A DNA stretch of 64,000 nucleotides from Rheinheimera sp. (GCF_030690345.1 NZ_JAUYGV010000001.1:62001-126000); one strand, 5' to 3'; counted from the stretch's first letter, positions 42,015-53,730 are shown. Notes: a model not told the origin generated them from the letters alone. Made by a program: numbers and translations.

Positions 42015-44330
42015 ATGAGTATTAATCGACTGGTTAACAAGTTTGAGTACGCGCTGTTCCGGCACAGAGCGCTGGTTATTGCAGGTTTTATCCTGGCCAC
42101 GTTGTTTTTGTTGTTTAAGGCGACCACTATTAAACTGGATGCGGCCTTTACCAAAAACATTCCGTTAAAGCATGAATATATGCAAACTTACCTGCGTCAT
42201 GCGCAGGATTTCGGTGGCGCCAATAATATTTTAGTGTCGTTGTGCGACAGCAACGGCGACATTTTTAATGCCGGTTTTTTTGATACCTTGCGCCGCGCCC
42301 ATGATGAGCTGCTTTATACCTCAGGCGTTGACAGAGTGCAGGTTAAGTCTTTATTCAGCCCCAGTACCCGCTTTGTTGAGGTAGTGGAAGACGGCTTCGC
42401 CGGCGGCCCGGTGATCCCGGCAGATTTTGTCGCTGATGCAACAGGGCTGGCCAAAGTAAAAGAGAATACCGAAAAAGCCGGTATTGTTGGTCGCATGGTG
42501 GCAGATGATTACAGCTGCGCCATGATTTCAGCACAACTGCTGGAAGTTGACCCGGATACCGGACAGAAGCTGGATACGATAGCTTTTGCCGCAACACTAG
42601 AGCAAAACATCCGCGCTAAGTATCAAAGTGATACCGTCAGCGTGCATATTATTGGTTTTGCCAAAATGGTTGGTGACGTTGCTGACGGTGCCAAAGGCGT
42701 ACTGATGTTTTTTGCTATCGCTATCGCAGTTACCTCGGTGATGGTGTTCTTTTTCTGCCGCTCGCTGATGCTGACCATCCTGCCGATAGCCTGTTCTTTA
42801 ATTGCCGTAGTCTGGCAGATGGGTTTATTGTCTGCGCTGGGCTTTGGCATCGACCCTATGTCTATTTTGGTGCCGTTTTTGGTGTTTGCCATTGGTGTAA
42901 GCCATGGCGTGCAGATGATTAACTCTACCGGTAAACGGGTTGCTGCCGGTATGGACGCGAAAACTGCGGCTCAGGCCAGCTTTCGTAAACTGTTAGTGCC
43001 GGGCGGCGTAGCGCTGCTGTCTGATACCGTAGGTTTTTTAACCTTATTGATTATTGAAATTGGTGTCATTCGTGAGTTGGCTATTACCGCCAGCTTAGGT
43101 GTTGCTGTCATTATTTTAACTAATCTTATTTTGCTGCCGGTACTGATGTCATTTGTGCGCTTTAGCCAAAGCTACAAAGCCCGCGCTGCGGCGTCGTCGC
43201 CTAAGGCAGAAAAAATCTGGTTCGCCTTGTCAGCTTTTGCTACCCGCAAATATGCTGCTGTTATTTTACTGCTTACTGCGGTGCTGTTTACCTTGGGCTA
43301 TATGCAAAGCCAGCAGCTGAAAATAGGTGATTTACATGCCGGTGCGCCGGCATTGCATGAAGACTCGCGGTATAACCAGGATACTTTCCTGATCACCGAT
43401 CGCTATGCCATCTCTGTTGATTACCTTAACGTGATGGTGGAAACCATTCCCAGCGCCTGTACCGAGCACAGTATTATGGACAAAGTTGACCGCTTCCAGT
43501 GGTTAATGGAAAACGTGCAAGGAGTGCAATCTGCGGTGTCATTGGCGTCGGTGTCCAAGTCAATTAACGCCGCTTTTAATGAAGGCAACGTGAAATGGCG
43601 GGTACTGCCGCGTAATACCCAAAGCCTGGTGCAGGCATCATCCAGAGTAGAAACCAGCACCGGCTTATTAAATGCTGACTGCTCGGTTATGCCGGTGATC
43701 CTGTTTTTACAAGATCATAAAGCTGAAACCATGGAGCGGGTGGTTGCTGCAGCAAAACGTTACGGTGCAGAGCTTGGCGATGAGCAAACCCGCTTTATGC
43801 TGGCCTCCGGTCCGGCGGGCGTGATGGCGGCAACCAACGAAGCGGTGGCAGAAGCACAGCAGCCGATGATGTGGTATGTGTATGGTGCTGTTATTATTCT
43901 GTGTTTGCTGAGTTTCCGCTCATTGCGCGCTACCATCTCCGTTATATTGCCGCTGTATGTGGTGTCGGTATTGGCCACAGCGTTGATGACGCATTTGCAG
44001 ATTGGCTTAACGGTCTCGACTTTACCGGTTATCGCACTGGGCGTGGGTATCGGGGTGGACTACGGTATTTATATCTTGTCGAATATGACACAGATGCTGC
44101 GTGATGGTGCGCCACTGCGCCAGGCATATTTCGAGGCATTAAAAGAGCGCGGCAGTGCAGTGCTATTTACCGGTATCACCCTGGCAATAGGCGTAAGCAC
44201 CTGGGTATTCTCTGCACTGAAGTTCCAGGTCGACATGGGGATACTGCTAACCTTTATGTTTATTGTAAATATGCTCGGTGCCGTAGTGGTATTACCGGCA
44301 TTAGCCGCCTTTTTGTGGCGTAAGCAATAA
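42015..44330 (+). CDS. RND/MMPL-family transporter
   Basis: A 771-residue inner-membrane protein with two repeats of one helix, a large periplasmic loop and five helices, typical of the MMPL/HpnN branch of the RND superfamily. Segments include FFAIAIAVTSVMVFFFCRSL, PFLVFAIGVSHGVQMI (about 290-305) in the first half and GVGIGVDYGIYILSNM (about 675-690) in the second. Acidic residues in these helices probably carry the proton relay. At 771 residues it is shorter than drug-exporting RND pumps and has no membrane fusion protein gene beside it. The neighbours suggest movement of a lipid or other hydrophobic molecule. A terminator follows. Confidence 0.88.
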   Translation: MSINRLVNKFEYALFRHRALVIAGFILATLFLLFKATTIKLDAAFTKNIPLKHEYMQTYLRHAQDFGGANNILVSLCDSNGDIFNAGFFDTLRRAHDELLYTSGVDRVQVKSLFSPSTRFVEVVEDGFAGGPVIPADFVADATGLAKVKENTEKAGIVGRMVADDYSCAMISAQLLEVDPDTGQKLDTIAFAATLEQNIRAKYQSDTVSVHIIGFAKMVGDVADGAKGVLMFFAIAIAVTSVMVFFFCRSLMLTILPIACSLIAVVWQMGLLSALGFGIDPMSILVPFLVFAIGVSHGVQMINSTGKRVAAGMDAKTAAQASFRKLLVPGGVALLSDTVGFLTLLIIEIGVIRELAITASLGVAVIILTNLILLPVLMSFVRFSQSYKARAAASSPKAEKIWFALSAFATRKYAAVILLLTAVLFTLGYMQSQQLKIGDLHAGAPALHEDSRYNQDTFLITDRYAISVDYLNVMVETIPSACTEHSIMDKVDRFQWLMENVQGVQSAVSLASVSKSINAAFNEGNVKWRVLPRNTQSLVQASSRVETSTGLLNADCSVMPVILFLQDHKAETMERVVAAAKRYGAELGDEQTRFMLASGPAGVMAATNEAVAEAQQPMMWYVYGAVIILCLLSFRSLRATISVILPLYVVSVLATALMTHLQIGLTVSTLPVIALGVGIGVDYGIYILSNMTQMLRDGAPLRQAYFEALKERGSAVLFTGITLAIGVSTWVFSALKFQVDMGILLTFMFIVNMLGAVVVLPALAAFLWRKQ

Positions 44331-44354
44331 ATTATTTTCTGCATGAATAAACAC

Positions 44355-44378
44355 GAAAATGGCCGAAAGGCCATTTTC
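44355..44378 (+). terminator. Terminator of the DUF1302-RND cluster
   Basis: GAAAATGGCC, a GAAA tetraloop and GGCCATTTTC form a perfect ten-base-pair stem 25 bases after the RND stop. Confidence 0.85.
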
Positions 44379-44557
44379 TATTTAAACAGGGTGAATAAGT
44401 TGTCAGACGCCTTAAAAATCACTGGTTTAACCAGCATAAAAGCGGAAAATAGTGCTCGAAAAGCGCTACAATTGGCACTACACTGCGCAGCTGACACGAT
44501 CTGGTTTGTTCGGTAGCGCCTGCTGTTAAAAGCAGTGACTGCAAAAAGGATACAAAA

Positions 44558-47500
44558 ATGGCTCTGATAGACGGTCAACCCTCTGTACTACTACAAAACG
44601 TAAGCAAACTCATTAAACAAAAAGTTAAGGACCAGGTGACCCTGGTTGAAAAGTTCGCCTTCACTTTATACGGCAACATGTCTAACGAAGACCTGGTTGG
44701 CCGTAACGACAGTGACTTATATGGCGCAGCGCTCAGTTTATGGCAAACCTTTAATGCCCATGCTGAAGCCGGCGCTAAAATCCGCGTGTATAACCCTGAA
44801 ATTGCAAGGCACGGCTGGGAGTCTAAACACACTATCGTAGAAATAGTGGTACAGGACATGCCGTTTCTGGTGGATTCAGTGCGCATGGCATTAAGCCGGC
44901 AAAGTATTGCTGCACATCTGCTACTGCATTATCCGCTGCAAACCGAGCGTGATGCTAAAGGCCAAATCAGCGATTTCTTCAAACTGGGCAGTAAAGCAAA
45001 GGCCAGCACCGAGCAAACGGTTTTTCATATTGAAATTGATCGTCTGACCGACACCGCGGCTATTGATGGCTTAAAGCAAGAGCTGCACTCTGTGATGGAA
45101 GATGTCTCGCTGGCGGTGCAGGATTGGCAACCGGCACGGGAAAAGCTGCAGCAGGTGATCAAAGCTCTGCCTAAGCAAAGCGGCAAAGCCAGCAGCGAAG
45201 AAATACAACAAGCCGGTGAGTTTTTAAACTGGTTGGCTAAAGACAACTTCACCTTACTGGGCTACCGCGAATACAGCATTAGCCCGGTGAAAGGCGATTA
45301 CAAAATCAGTGGTATAGACGACAGTTCACTGGGCCTGATGCGCCGTTCTGCTGCCCGCGATCTGATGCTGTCTGAACTGCCGGAAAGCGGGCGTAAGCAG
45401 GCGATTAATAATGCTTTGCTGATCCTGACCAAAACCAACAATAAATCACGCGTACACCGGCCAGCTTACATCGATTATATCGGTGTGAAAAAGTTTGATA
45501 AAGACGGCAAGGTTATCGGTGAAGATCGCTTTATTGGTCTGTATTCGTCATCGCTGTATAACAACAGCGCCGCAGATATTCCGCTGTTGAAAAGTAAGCT
45601 GGCGACGGTGATGCAAAAGTCCGAATTTGCGGCCGGTACTCATGCTTATAAAGCCTTGCTGAATATTCTGGAAACTTATCCGCGTGATGAACTGATCCAG
45701 GCTACCGCAGACGAGTTGCTGCATGTTGCTATGGGCGTACTGCAAATGCAGGAACGCGATATGACGCGTTTATTTATGCGAAAAGACAGTTTTGGTCGCT
45801 TTGTTACCGCTATGGTGTACGTACCACGCGAGCGTTACAACACCCAGTTGCGTAAAGAAACCCAGGCAATCTTGCAAAGTGCGCTGGGCTCGGATGAGCC
45901 GGTGGAATTTACCACTTATTTTTCTGAATCTGTGTTGGCGCGTACCCATTACCTGGTGCGGATCAACGATAGCCATGTCGAGTATAAAGTGAAAGAAATT
46001 GAACGTAATTTAGTTGAAGCGGCCCGTACCTGGGAAGATAAATTAGAAAGCGCCATCATCGGAGTTTATGGTGAGGCCAAAGGTCGCGAACTGATCCGTA
46101 AGTACGTTAATGCGTTTCCGCGTAGCTATAAAGAAGAGATGCTGCCAAGCGATGCGCTGGTGGATATCGGCAAGCTTGAAGCGCTGAATGATGACCACAA
46201 ACTGGAAATGCTGTTTTACCGGCCACAGGAAGAGAAGCCGGACAGCAAAGCCGTGCGGTTAAACCTGTTCCATAAAGACCATCCTATTCATTTGTCAGAC
46301 GTATTACCAATGTTGGAAAACTTCGGCATGCGGGTGATTGGTGAAACGCCTTACGCCGTGAAGTGCGCCGATGGCTCGGTTAGTTGGGTGCTGAACTTCG
46401 CTATGGAACTGAACTGCGCGGTACCGGCTGACTTTGCTGCAGCGCAGCAATCTTTCCAGGAGTCTTTTGCCAAAGTATGGAATGGCCAACTGGAAGATGA
46501 CGGTTTTAACCGGTTAATTCTGGGCGCGGGTTTAAGCGGCCGTGAAGCGTCTTTACTGCGGGCTTTTGCTAAATACAAACGCCAGATTGGCGGTACCTTC
46601 AGTCAGTCCTACGTTGAGAGCACCTTTGCCCGTTATGCTGGCCTGGCCGGTTTGTTAGTGCAATTATTTAACAGCAAATTTGACCCTAAATCTAAAACTG
46701 CTGCCAAGACTATTGAAAAGCTGGAAGAGCAAATTGCATCGCAGTTGGAAAACGTGGCGAACCTGGATGATGACCGCATTATCCGCCGCTTTGTCGACAT
46801 GATTAACGCAACTTTGCGTACCAACTATTTCCAGAAAAGCGCGCAGGGCGATGATAAGCCTTATATCTCGTTCAAGATCAGATCTGCCGCTATTCCGGAC
46901 ATGCCGTTACCCACACCAATGTTTGAGATTTTTGTTTACTCACCCAGGGTGGAAGGCGTGCATTTACGCTTTGGCAAAGTGGCGCGCGGTGGTTTGCGTT
47001 GGTCAGATCGGCGCGAAGATTTCCGCACCGAAGTATTGGGCCTGGTAAAAGCACAGCAGGTGAAAAACACCGTTATCGTGCCCACCGGTTCTAAAGGCGG
47101 TTTTGTTTGTAAAAAGTTACCGGAAACCGGTGGCCGCGAAGCCTTCCTTAATGAAGGTAAAGACTGTTACCGCACCTTTATCCGTGGCTTGCTGGATGTT
47201 ACCGACAACATCGTGCAGGGCGCTATAGTGCCGCCCAAAGACGTGGTGCGCCATGACGAAGACGACCCTTATCTGGTTGTTGCGGCCGATAAAGGTACTG
47301 CTACTTTCTCTGATATTTCTAACGGAATTTCAGAAGAGTATAACTTCTGGTTGGGCGACGCCTTTGCCTCCGGTGGCTCAAACGGCTACGACCACAAGAA
47401 AATGGGTATTACTGCCCGCGGTGGTTGGGAGTCGGTAAAACGCCACTTCCGTGAAATTGGCATAGATTGCCAAACTACCGATTTTACCTGTGTTGGTATT

Positions 47501-49396
47501 GGCGATATGGCAGGTGACGTGTTCGGTAACGGCATGTTGCTGTCAAAGCATATTCGCCTGCAGGTAGCGTTTAACCATATGCATATTTTTGTTGATCCGA
47601 ATCCGGATGCAGCAAAGAGCTGGGAAGAGCGCAACCGTATGTTTAACCTGCCAACTTCAACTTGGGATGACTACGATAAGTCGTTAATCTCAGAAGGTGG
47701 CGGTATTTTCCTGCGCAGTGCTAAGGCAATTAAATTGTCACCGCAAATGAAAGAAATGTTGGGTACCACTAAAGCCAGCATGACACCGAACGAATTGATC
47801 CGTGAAGCGATGATGATGCCGGTGGACTTAATTTGGAACGGTGGTATCGGTACTTATGTTAAAGGCAGTGGCGAGAGCCATGCCGAAGTGGGTGACCGCG
47901 GCTCTGAAGCATTGCGGGTTAACGGCAAAGAGTTAAAAGCGAAAATCTTTGGTGAAGGCGGTAACCTGGGGGCAACCCAGCGTGGCCGTATCGAATTTGC
48001 TATGCACGGCGGCTTGGTTAATACCGACTTTGTTGACAACGTGGGTGGCGTTACCTGCTCTGATAACGAAGTTAACATCAAAATTTTGCTTAACACCCTG
48101 GTTGCAGCCGGTGATTTAACGCTGAAACAGCGCAATAAGTTACTGCTGGATATGACCGAAGATGTTGCTGCCATTGTTATTAAAGATTGTTATCGTCAAA
48201 CGCAGAGCATCAGTATTTCATCTTTACTGGGCGCAGAGCAGCTAAAAGAGTACACCCGCTTTATCCACACGCTGGAAAAAGAAGGTAAGTTAAACCGCGA
48301 ACTGGAGTTTTTGCCATCAGATGATGAGCTGGCAGAGCGCATGGCTAAAGGCCAGGGCTTAACCCGGCCGGAGCTGTCGATTCTTACCGCTTACGGCAAG
48401 ATGGTGTTAAAAGAGCGTCTGGTACTGCCGGAAATTTACGACAATGCCTACTTTAAACGGCAGTTGTTCGCTAACTTCCCGCAGATGCTGCAGGATAAAT
48501 ACGCTGCAGAGATGGAAAACCATCCGCTGAAGGCTGAAATTATCGCCACTAAACTGGCGAATATGCTGGTGAACGAGATGGGGCCGAATTTTGCCCAGCG
48601 TATGCTGGAAGAAACCGGTGCCGGTGTTGGCGAAGTAACCTTGTGTTATGCCATCGCGCGCGAGCTGTTCGATATGTCTGCGGTGTGGCGCAAGCTGGAG
48701 CAATTAGATAACGTGATCCCGGCTGCATTACAAAGCAAGCTGTTACATCAGCTGCGCCGTACCATGCGCCGTGCGACACGCTGGTTTGTGCGCCATCGCA
48801 ACAAGGCGCTGGATATTGAGCAAACCCTGGCATTCTTTAAGCCGGCTTACCAGCAGTTAAACAAAGAACTGAGCAGCTATCTGGCTGCATCAGAAGTAGA
48901 ACAACTGCAACAAAAACAAAGCGGCTTAACAGAGCAGGGCGTACCGGAAGACGTGGCGCAGTATCTGGCGCAACTGAGCACGGTATTCTCGGCCATGGAT
49001 ATTGCCCAGGTTGCCGATGCCGAAAAAGTACCGCTGGCAATGGTGGCAGAAATTTACTTCAAGCTGGGTGACAAAATGGATTTGCACTGGTTCCTGGAGC
49101 AAATTACCAATCAGCCGGTGGCAAACCATTGGCAGGCCTTGGCCAGGGCGTCGTACCGCGAAGAGCTGGACTGGCAGCAACGGGCCTTGTCAGCCGTTGT
49201 CGTACGCAGCTGTGGTAAAGTGTGTGCCGCAGACGAAGTGATCAACAGCTGGTTAACGGAGCACGATGCCTTGTTAGAGCGTTGGCGCTTAATGTTGGCC
49301 GAGTTTAAAACCACGAAGAGCCATGAGTTTGCCAAGTTCTCGGTGGCACTGCGTGAATTAATGCTGCTGAGTCATCATTGTGACCCTGTAAAATAA
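44558..49396 (+). CDS. gdhB: NAD-specific glutamate dehydrogenase, large (L-GDH) type
   Basis: A 1612-residue enzyme that converts glutamate to 2-oxoglutarate and ammonia with NAD+. Length matches the 180-kDa class known from Pseudomonas, Shewanella and Streptomyces. The N-terminal ~700 residues hold ACT-like regulatory domains. The catalytic core has [15 protein letters not shown] near residue 812 and [10 protein letters not shown] near 840, with the catalytic Lys in the latter. [18 protein letters not shown] stretch near 985 belongs to the Rossmann-type domain. An AAAAAGGA site precedes the ATG. It is monocistronic, with a terminator after the stop. Confidence 0.95.
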   Translation: MALIDGQPSVLLQNVSKLIKQKVKDQVTLVEKFAFTLYGNMSNEDLVGRNDSDLYGAALSLWQTFNAHAEAGAKIRVYNPEIARHGWESKHTIVEIVVQDMPFLVDSVRMALSRQSIAAHLLLHYPLQTERDAKGQISDFFKLGSKAKASTEQTVFHIEIDRLTDTAAIDGLKQELHSVMEDVSLAVQDWQPAREKLQQVIKALPKQSGKASSEEIQQAGEFLNWLAKDNFTLLGYREYSISPVKGDYKISGIDDSSLGLMRRSAARDLMLSELPESGRKQAINNALLILTKTNNKSRVHRPAYIDYIGVKKFDKDGKVIGEDRFIGLYSSSLYNNSAADIPLLKSKLATVMQKSEFAAGTHAYKALLNILETYPRDELIQATADELLHVAMGVLQMQERDMTRLFMRKDSFGRFVTAMVYVPRERYNTQLRKETQAILQSALGSDEPVEFTTYFSESVLARTHYLVRINDSHVEYKVKEIERNLVEAARTWEDKLESAIIGVYGEAKGRELIRKYVNAFPRSYKEEMLPSDALVDIGKLEALNDDHKLEMLFYRPQEEKPDSKAVRLNLFHKDHPIHLSDVLPMLENFGMRVIGETPYAVKCADGSVSWVLNFAMELNCAVPADFAAAQQSFQESFAKVWNGQLEDDGFNRLILGAGLSGREASLLRAFAKYKRQIGGTFSQSYVESTFARYAGLAGLLVQLFNSKFDPKSKTAAKTIEKLEEQIASQLENVANLDDDRIIRRFVDMINATLRTNYFQKSAQGDDKPYISFKIRSAAIPDMPLPTPMFEIFVYSPRVEGVHLRFGKVARGGLRWSDRREDFRTEVLGLVKAQQVKNTVIVPTGSKGGFVCKKLPETGGREAFLNEGKDCYRTFIRGLLDVTDNIVQGAIVPPKDVVRHDEDDPYLVVAADKGTATFSDISNGISEEYNFWLGDAFASGGSNGYDHKKMGITARGGWESVKRHFREIGIDCQTTDFTCVGIGDMAGDVFGNGMLLSKHIRLQVAFNHMHIFVDPNPDAAKSWEERNRMFNLPTSTWDDYDKSLISEGGGIFLRSAKAIKLSPQMKEMLGTTKASMTPNELIREAMMMPVDLIWNGGIGTYVKGSGESHAEVGDRGSEALRVNGKELKAKIFGEGGNLGATQRGRIEFAMHGGLVNTDFVDNVGGVTCSDNEVNIKILLNTLVAAGDLTLKQRNKLLLDMTEDVAAIVIKDCYRQTQSISISSLLGAEQLKEYTRFIHTLEKEGKLNRELEFLPSDDELAERMAKGQGLTRPELSILTAYGKMVLKERLVLPEIYDNAYFKRQLFANFPQMLQDKYAAEMENHPLKAEIIATKLANMLVNEMGPNFAQRMLEETGAGVGEVTLCYAIARELFDMSAVWRKLEQLDNVIPAALQSKLLHQLRRTMRRATRWFVRHRNKALDIEQTLAFFKPAYQQLNKELSSYLAASEVEQLQQKQSGLTEQGVPEDVAQYLAQLSTVFSAMDIAQVADAEKVPLAMVAEIYFKLGDKMDLHWFLEQITNQPVANHWQALARASYREELDWQQRALSAVVVRSCGKVCAADEVINSWLTEHDALLERWRLMLAEFKTTKSHEFAKFSVALRELMLLSHHCDPVK

Positions 49397-49412
49397 GCAG
49401 CGTAATAGCTAC

Positions 49413-49443
49413 AATACCCCGGCTGGTCCGGGGTATTTTTTTG
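49413..49443 (+). terminator. Terminator of gdhB
   Basis: The stem AATACCCCGG/CCGGGGTATT with loop CTGGT is followed by TTTTT, 17 bases past the stop. Confidence 0.92.
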
Positions 49444-49460
49444 TTTCTATAAGGCAGGCT

Positions 49461-50471
49461 ATGTTTTATCCGATTGCACAGAAATTAATGTTCGCTTGTG
49501 ACGCTGAATGGTCACATAACTTCGCGCTGGGTAGCTTAAAGCGTTTGGCGCATACACCGTTGGCCGGTTTATGGCGACAGCAGTTACCGTTAAAACCGGT
49601 AACGGTGGCCGGGATCCGTTTTGACAACCCGCTGGGGTTAGCGGCCGGGTTGGATAAAAATGCCGAGTGTATTGATGCCTTTGGCCAGATGGGCTTTGGT
49701 TTTATTGAGGTGGGCACGGTAACTCCACGGCCGCAAGTGGGGAATGACAAGCCGCGTATTTTCCGCTTACCACAAGCTCAAGCCATTATTAACCGTATGG
49801 GTTTTAATAACAAAGGCGTAGATTATCTGGTCGAAAATGTGAAAAACGCCAGCTACAAAGGCGTACTGGGTATTAATATCGGCAAAAACAAAGACACGCC
49901 GAATGAACAGGGTAAAGATGACTATATCTACTGTATGCGTAAAGTGTATGCCCATGCCAGCTATATCACGGTAAATATCTCTTCACCCAATACGCCCGGG
50001 CTGCGCGATTTGCAATTTGGTGATGCACTGCTGGATTTACTGCAAAGCGTGAAGAATGAACAACTGGATTTGCAGGCTCAGCACGATAAATATGTGCCGG
50101 TGTTTGTAAAAATTGCCCCGGATATGGATCCGGTGGCCGTTAGTCAAGTAGCGGAAACCCTGTTAAAAAGCAAAATGGATGGTGTGGTTGCCACTAACAC
50201 TACGCTGGACAGAAGCTTAGTGCAGGGCCAGCGTTATGCTGATGAAGCCGGCGGTTTAAGCGGTTTGCCGGTGCGGGATAAAAGCACCGAAGTGCTGCGC
50301 CTGCTGCGCGCAGCAGTGGGGCCTCAACTGCCGATTATTGGCGTCGGCGGTATTAGTGACGCGCAATCGGCACAGGAAAAACTCGCCGCCGGAGCCAATT
50401 TACTGCAGGTGTATACCGGCTTTATTTACCGTGGCCCGGAGCTGGTTAAACAGATCGTTACCAGCTTATAA
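49461..50471 (+). CDS. pyrD: Dihydroorotate dehydrogenase (quinone)
   Basis: A 336-residue class 2 DHODH that oxidises dihydroorotate in pyrimidine synthesis and reduces quinone. The N-terminal amphipathic helices (1-40) anchor it to the membrane. FMN-contacting motifs are [29 protein letters not shown] and [11 protein letters not shown], and the catalytic Ser is in ISSPNTPGL (about 174-182). zapC follows, as in E. coli. A short inverted repeat AGGATCA/TGATCCT lies right at the stop (50471-50489), without a T run. Confidence 0.96.
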   Translation: MFYPIAQKLMFACDAEWSHNFALGSLKRLAHTPLAGLWRQQLPLKPVTVAGIRFDNPLGLAAGLDKNAECIDAFGQMGFGFIEVGTVTPRPQVGNDKPRIFRLPQAQAIINRMGFNNKGVDYLVENVKNASYKGVLGINIGKNKDTPNEQGKDDYIYCMRKVYAHASYITVNISSPNTPGLRDLQFGDALLDLLQSVKNEQLDLQAQHDKYVPVFVKIAPDMDPVAVSQVAETLLKSKMDGVVATNTTLDRSLVQGQRYADEAGGLSGLPVRDKSTEVLRLLRAAVGPQLPIIGVGGISDAQSAQEKLAAGANLLQVYTGFIYRGPELVKQIVTSL

Positions 50472-50587
50472 GGATCAATAGCTGATCCTGCACAGTTAGA
50501 ACAAAATAGTCTTTAACATCTTGATCAGCTTAGTGTATCTCTGTAAATGTTTAATAAATAATCGTATTTTAACCGGCAGGAAGTTGT

Positions 50588-51103
50588 ATGCTCAGGCCTT
50601 CAGAGCGTTGGTATTGGACCTATTGTCCGCAAAAAGACCGCTTGTTGCTGGATATCAGCGACCAGGCGCAATTTTGCTCGCCGTTTAGCGCCTCACAGTT
50701 AGTACAACAGCCGCGACAGCAAGCGCTGACCATGGCTGATGCTGAAGCTTTTCAATTGATAGAAGACAGCCTGCAACAGTTAGATATGCCTGCGGCTGTG
50801 CGCCTGGAGCTATGCCTTACGGCTCTTTGTGCGCCGTTTTTGCAGCAGCAAGCGCATAAAAGCTGGTATTTTCAGCAGGGCAGCAGCGCTGATTCGGCGC
50901 AGTATGACGTAGTCATGCTGCGTGGTTTAAGCAGCCAGTATGCTTTAGTGCTGTCTGCTGACAGCGACTGCGTAAACTGTTTACTGCTGGGTGAGCTCAG
51001 TACCCTGGCGGGCAAACAGCTGCCACGTTTGCAGGTGATCCGTGTACTGCGCAATCGGGTCAGCCCGCTCAATATCGCTATTCCATACCGTCACAGCGCC
51101 TGA
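50588..51103 (+). CDS. zapC: Cell division protein ZapC
   Basis: A 171-residue cytoplasmic protein that binds FtsZ and stabilises the Z ring. It matches E. coli ZapC in its start (RPSERWYWTYCPQKDRLLLDI) and in KSWYF near the middle, and it sits next to pyrD as in E. coli. The extra cysteines (C12, C98, C118-like) are not family features. An AGGAAG site supports the ATG. ZapC is known mainly in Enterobacterales, Vibrio and Alteromonadales, which fits the inferred host. Confidence 0.88.
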   Translation: MLRPSERWYWTYCPQKDRLLLDISDQAQFCSPFSASQLVQQPRQQALTMADAEAFQLIEDSLQQLDMPAAVRLELCLTALCAPFLQQQAHKSWYFQQGSSADSAQYDVVMLRGLSSQYALVLSADSDCVNCLLLGELSTLAGKQLPRLQVIRVLRNRVSPLNIAIPYRHSA

Positions 51104-51178
51104 TTTTCAGTTGCGTTATTTCCCTTAGCGGCAGATCCGACTACACTAGCGGCAATTTTTACTGTCGCGGAACCACCT

Positions 51179-52369
51179 ATGTCTGCCTTAGCCGCTGTTG
51201 CAGCTGAACTTGAACCTTTTTTACAGCAATTGAGCAGTGCCATCACCGGCCAACAATTGCATAAACTGGTATTGAGTAAATACCACGGCACTGAGCCATT
51301 AAAACAGCTGCAAATTCGCCCGGTTATGCTAAAGCAGCACTGGCAACTCAGCTTTACCTATAAATACCAAACCAACGATGTGACACGTAATTTCAGTGCC
51401 GATGCGGCGCTTAGCGAAATTAAAACCTTACTGGGCCAAAGTTTCAGTGCGGCTAATTTGTTTACCGCTGAAACAGAAGTGCAGCTGAGTATCAGTAAAA
51501 AAGGTAAAGTGTTGTACCAACAAAAACGCCTGAGTAAGCAGCTGAACACCGCAGCAACAGAGCATAACCGCGAAAAGCTGCGTTATTTAACCCTTGAACG
51601 GCCATTTTTGCGCGAGCTGGGGGTAACCGACGCACAGCTGCAGCTGATCCCCGCCATGTCGCGTAAATGGAAACAGATTAATAAATTTATCGAGATATTC
51701 TCCGGCGCGGTGCAGGATACCGGCCTGAGTAGCAATACACAGCTGCATGTGGCTGATTTTGGCTCCGGTAAGGCTTATTTAACCTTTGCCGTGCATGATT
51801 ATTTGACCAATAGCCTGGGATTGGACGCCAAAGTTACCGGCGTAGAGCTGCGGCAAAACCTGGTCGATTTATGTAACGGTACGGCTGCCAAACTGGGCCT
51901 GCAGGGTATTGCTTTTGAGCAAGGTGATGTTAAACACTTTAAAGCCCGCGGTATTAACGTAATGATAGCGCTGCATGCCTGTGATACCGCCACCGACTAT
52001 GCCATTCATATGGGTATAGCCACCGGCGCCGACATTATTATGTGCTCACCGTGCTGCCACAAACAGATCCGGCCGCAAATGCAATTACCACCGGTACTGG
52101 CACCAATGTTAATCCACGGCATTCACCTGGGCCAGCAAGCTGAAATGGTCACCGACAGCTTACGGGCACTGCTGTTAGAAGCGTACGGCTATGATACCAA
52201 GGTATTTGAATTTATCTCGCTGGAGCATACCAGCAAAAATAAGATGATCCTCGCCACCAAACGTAAACAGCCGCGTGATAACAGTAAAATATTGCAGCAA
52301 ATTGCTGATATTAAACAGTTTTACGGCATTAGCGAGCATTGCCTGGAAAGCCTGTTGCAGCAAGCCTAA
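51179..52369 (+). CDS. Class I SAM-dependent methyltransferase (METTL25-like domain)
   Basis: A 396-residue protein whose second half is a Rossmann-fold methyltransferase of the Methyltransf_32 type (PF13679). The SAM loop is VADFGSGKAYLTFAVHDYL (about 182-200) with VTGVELRQNLVDLC as motif II. IALHACDTATDYAIHMGI and CSPCCHKQIRP are strongly conserved features. The N-terminal ~150 residues have no known fold. Substrate is unknown; a nucleic-acid or protein target is possible. It ends convergently and overlaps by four bases with the PLP-enzyme gene. Confidence 0.82.
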   Translation: MSALAAVAAELEPFLQQLSSAITGQQLHKLVLSKYHGTEPLKQLQIRPVMLKQHWQLSFTYKYQTNDVTRNFSADAALSEIKTLLGQSFSAANLFTAETEVQLSISKKGKVLYQQKRLSKQLNTAATEHNREKLRYLTLERPFLRELGVTDAQLQLIPAMSRKWKQINKFIEIFSGAVQDTGLSSNTQLHVADFGSGKAYLTFAVHDYLTNSLGLDAKVTGVELRQNLVDLCNGTAAKLGLQGIAFEQGDVKHFKARGINVMIALHACDTATDYAIHMGIATGADIIMCSPCCHKQIRPQMQLPPVLAPMLIHGIHLGQQAEMVTDSLRALLLEAYGYDTKVFEFISLEHTSKNKMILATKRKQPRDNSKILQQIADIKQFYGISEHCLESLLQQA

Positions 52370-53589
52370 AACCAGGTTTCTACTTGCTGCAACAGGTTGT
52401 ACTGGTTATCTACCAGCCACAAGCTGCGCCATTTATCAAAGGTCAGGCACGGATGCGAGGTGCCAAGCAGCACTATATCGCCAATCTGTGGTGTCAGATC
52501 CTTGCTGTATTGCCAGAACGCATGCTGATCCATCAGCTTAGTGGTATGGCAGTCCTGCAGCTGGTCACTGATTAAGCGGCCATCACGATAAATAGCCAAC
52601 GCCTGCGGCAGTCCGGCATCAAAGGCGGCATCGCGTTTACCAAAGCCTAATACCGCCAGCCCGGGTTGTGGCATTGATTGCACATAAACCGCCAGTTCCA
52701 ACGCATTGTGCAAACTGTCGCCTGTTTTACAGGCCAGCACACTGCGCTGTTCAATTAACTGCTGTGCCTGTTGATAGATACCCTGATCATGGCTGATATA
52801 ACAGCCGGGCCGCAGGACTATTTGCATACTGGCCGGCAAGGTGGCTTTGTTAAGTTCAGCGCCAACAATATCGTACCAGGCAGAGCCGGCGCCGCTGATC
52901 AGTAAATTGCCGTGCGTGAACAACTGCAAGCGCACTAACGCTTTGCAAAGCGCGGCGGCTTGTTGCACAAATTGCCGCACACTGTGTTCGGTGTCGCTGG
53001 TTTTAATCACGCCTTCATAAAACTCTATACCGGCCAGTGCCAACGCCGGCAGCCCGGCAATATGTTTTGCTAAGCTGACGGCCTGTTGGTTGCTGCGACA
53101 ACCACAACGCCCGTCAGGTACGCCCAGTTCAATCAGCACCGGCAGCACCAACTGCTGTGCCTGAAAAAACGCCGCCAGTGCATCGGCATTGTCGGCGTGA
53201 TCAACACAGACATACAGCTCAATGCCGCTGGCTAATAAATTCGCCACCACCGCCATATTAGCTTTACCCACTAACTGATTCGCCAGAATAAGCCGCCGGG
53301 CGCCGGCATCTGCAGCTACCTGTGCCTGATAAGCGGTAGCGACAGTAATGCCCCAGGCACCGGCGGCCAGCTGTTGCTGAAACAGCCAGGGCGTCATGCT
53401 GGTTTTGCCATGCGGTGCCAGCAATACGCCACTGGCCTGTGCAAAGCGTTGCATCCAGTGCAGGTTATGTTGTATCGCGTTGTGTTTAAGCACCGCCGCC
53501 GGTAAACAAATATCTTGTTGCAGCAGGTTCATACCCGGTGAAAACGGCAAAGGCGCCGCTGCTTTATGCTGTATTTTTTGGTACTTCAT
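52366..53589 (-). CDS. D-threonine aldolase / D-serine dehydratase-like PLP enzyme
   Basis: A 407-residue fold-type III PLP protein (alanine-racemase N-terminal barrel). The PLP lysine is K62 in LAPHGKTSMTP. The C-terminal zinc ligands H379 and C381 in GTSHPCLTF match the HxC metal site of eukaryotic-type D-serine dehydratase, and this suits dehydratase, deaminase or aldolase action on D-hydroxy amino acids. It is divergent from rpiR across a gap with two operator-like sites. The adjacent RidA would hydrolyse the enamine/imine made by such a deaminase. Exact substrate is unknown. Confidence 0.85.
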   Translation of the reverse strand: MKYQKIQHKAAAPLPFSPGMNLLQQDICLPAAVLKHNAIQHNLHWMQRFAQASGVLLAPHGKTSMTPWLFQQQLAAGAWGITVATAYQAQVAADAGARRLILANQLVGKANMAVVANLLASGIELYVCVDHADNADALAAFFQAQQLVLPVLIELGVPDGRCGCRSNQQAVSLAKHIAGLPALALAGIEFYEGVIKTSDTEHSVRQFVQQAAALCKALVRLQLFTHGNLLISGAGSAWYDIVGAELNKATLPASMQIVLRPGCYISHDQGIYQQAQQLIEQRSVLACKTGDSLHNALELAVYVQSMPQPGLAVLGFGKRDAAFDAGLPQALAIYRDGRLISDQLQDCHTTKLMDQHAFWQYSKDLTPQIGDIVLLGTSHPCLTFDKWRSLWLVDNQYNLLQQVETWF

Positions 53590-53683
53590 AACATCCCGCT
53601 GTTGTTTTTTAGTCTGAAATCATGCCGGGTAAACAGTAAATTGCTGTAATAAAGCTATTTTAATATTTACTTTTCCGACATGC

Positions 53684-53697
53684 TGGTACAAAGTATC
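53684..53697 (-). promoter_or_regulatory. RpiR-type operator candidate, site 1
   Basis: Read on the minus strand, GATACTTTGTACCA fits the consensus GWTACTNNGTAMCA shared by four sites at this locus. It lies in the PLP-enzyme/rpiR divergent gap, nearer the PLP gene. Twelve bases (TGGTACAAAGTA) are identical to 61278-61289. Confidence 0.6.
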
Positions 53698-53730
53698 TTT
53701 ATTGATAGCACAATTGTTACTTTAATAGAA

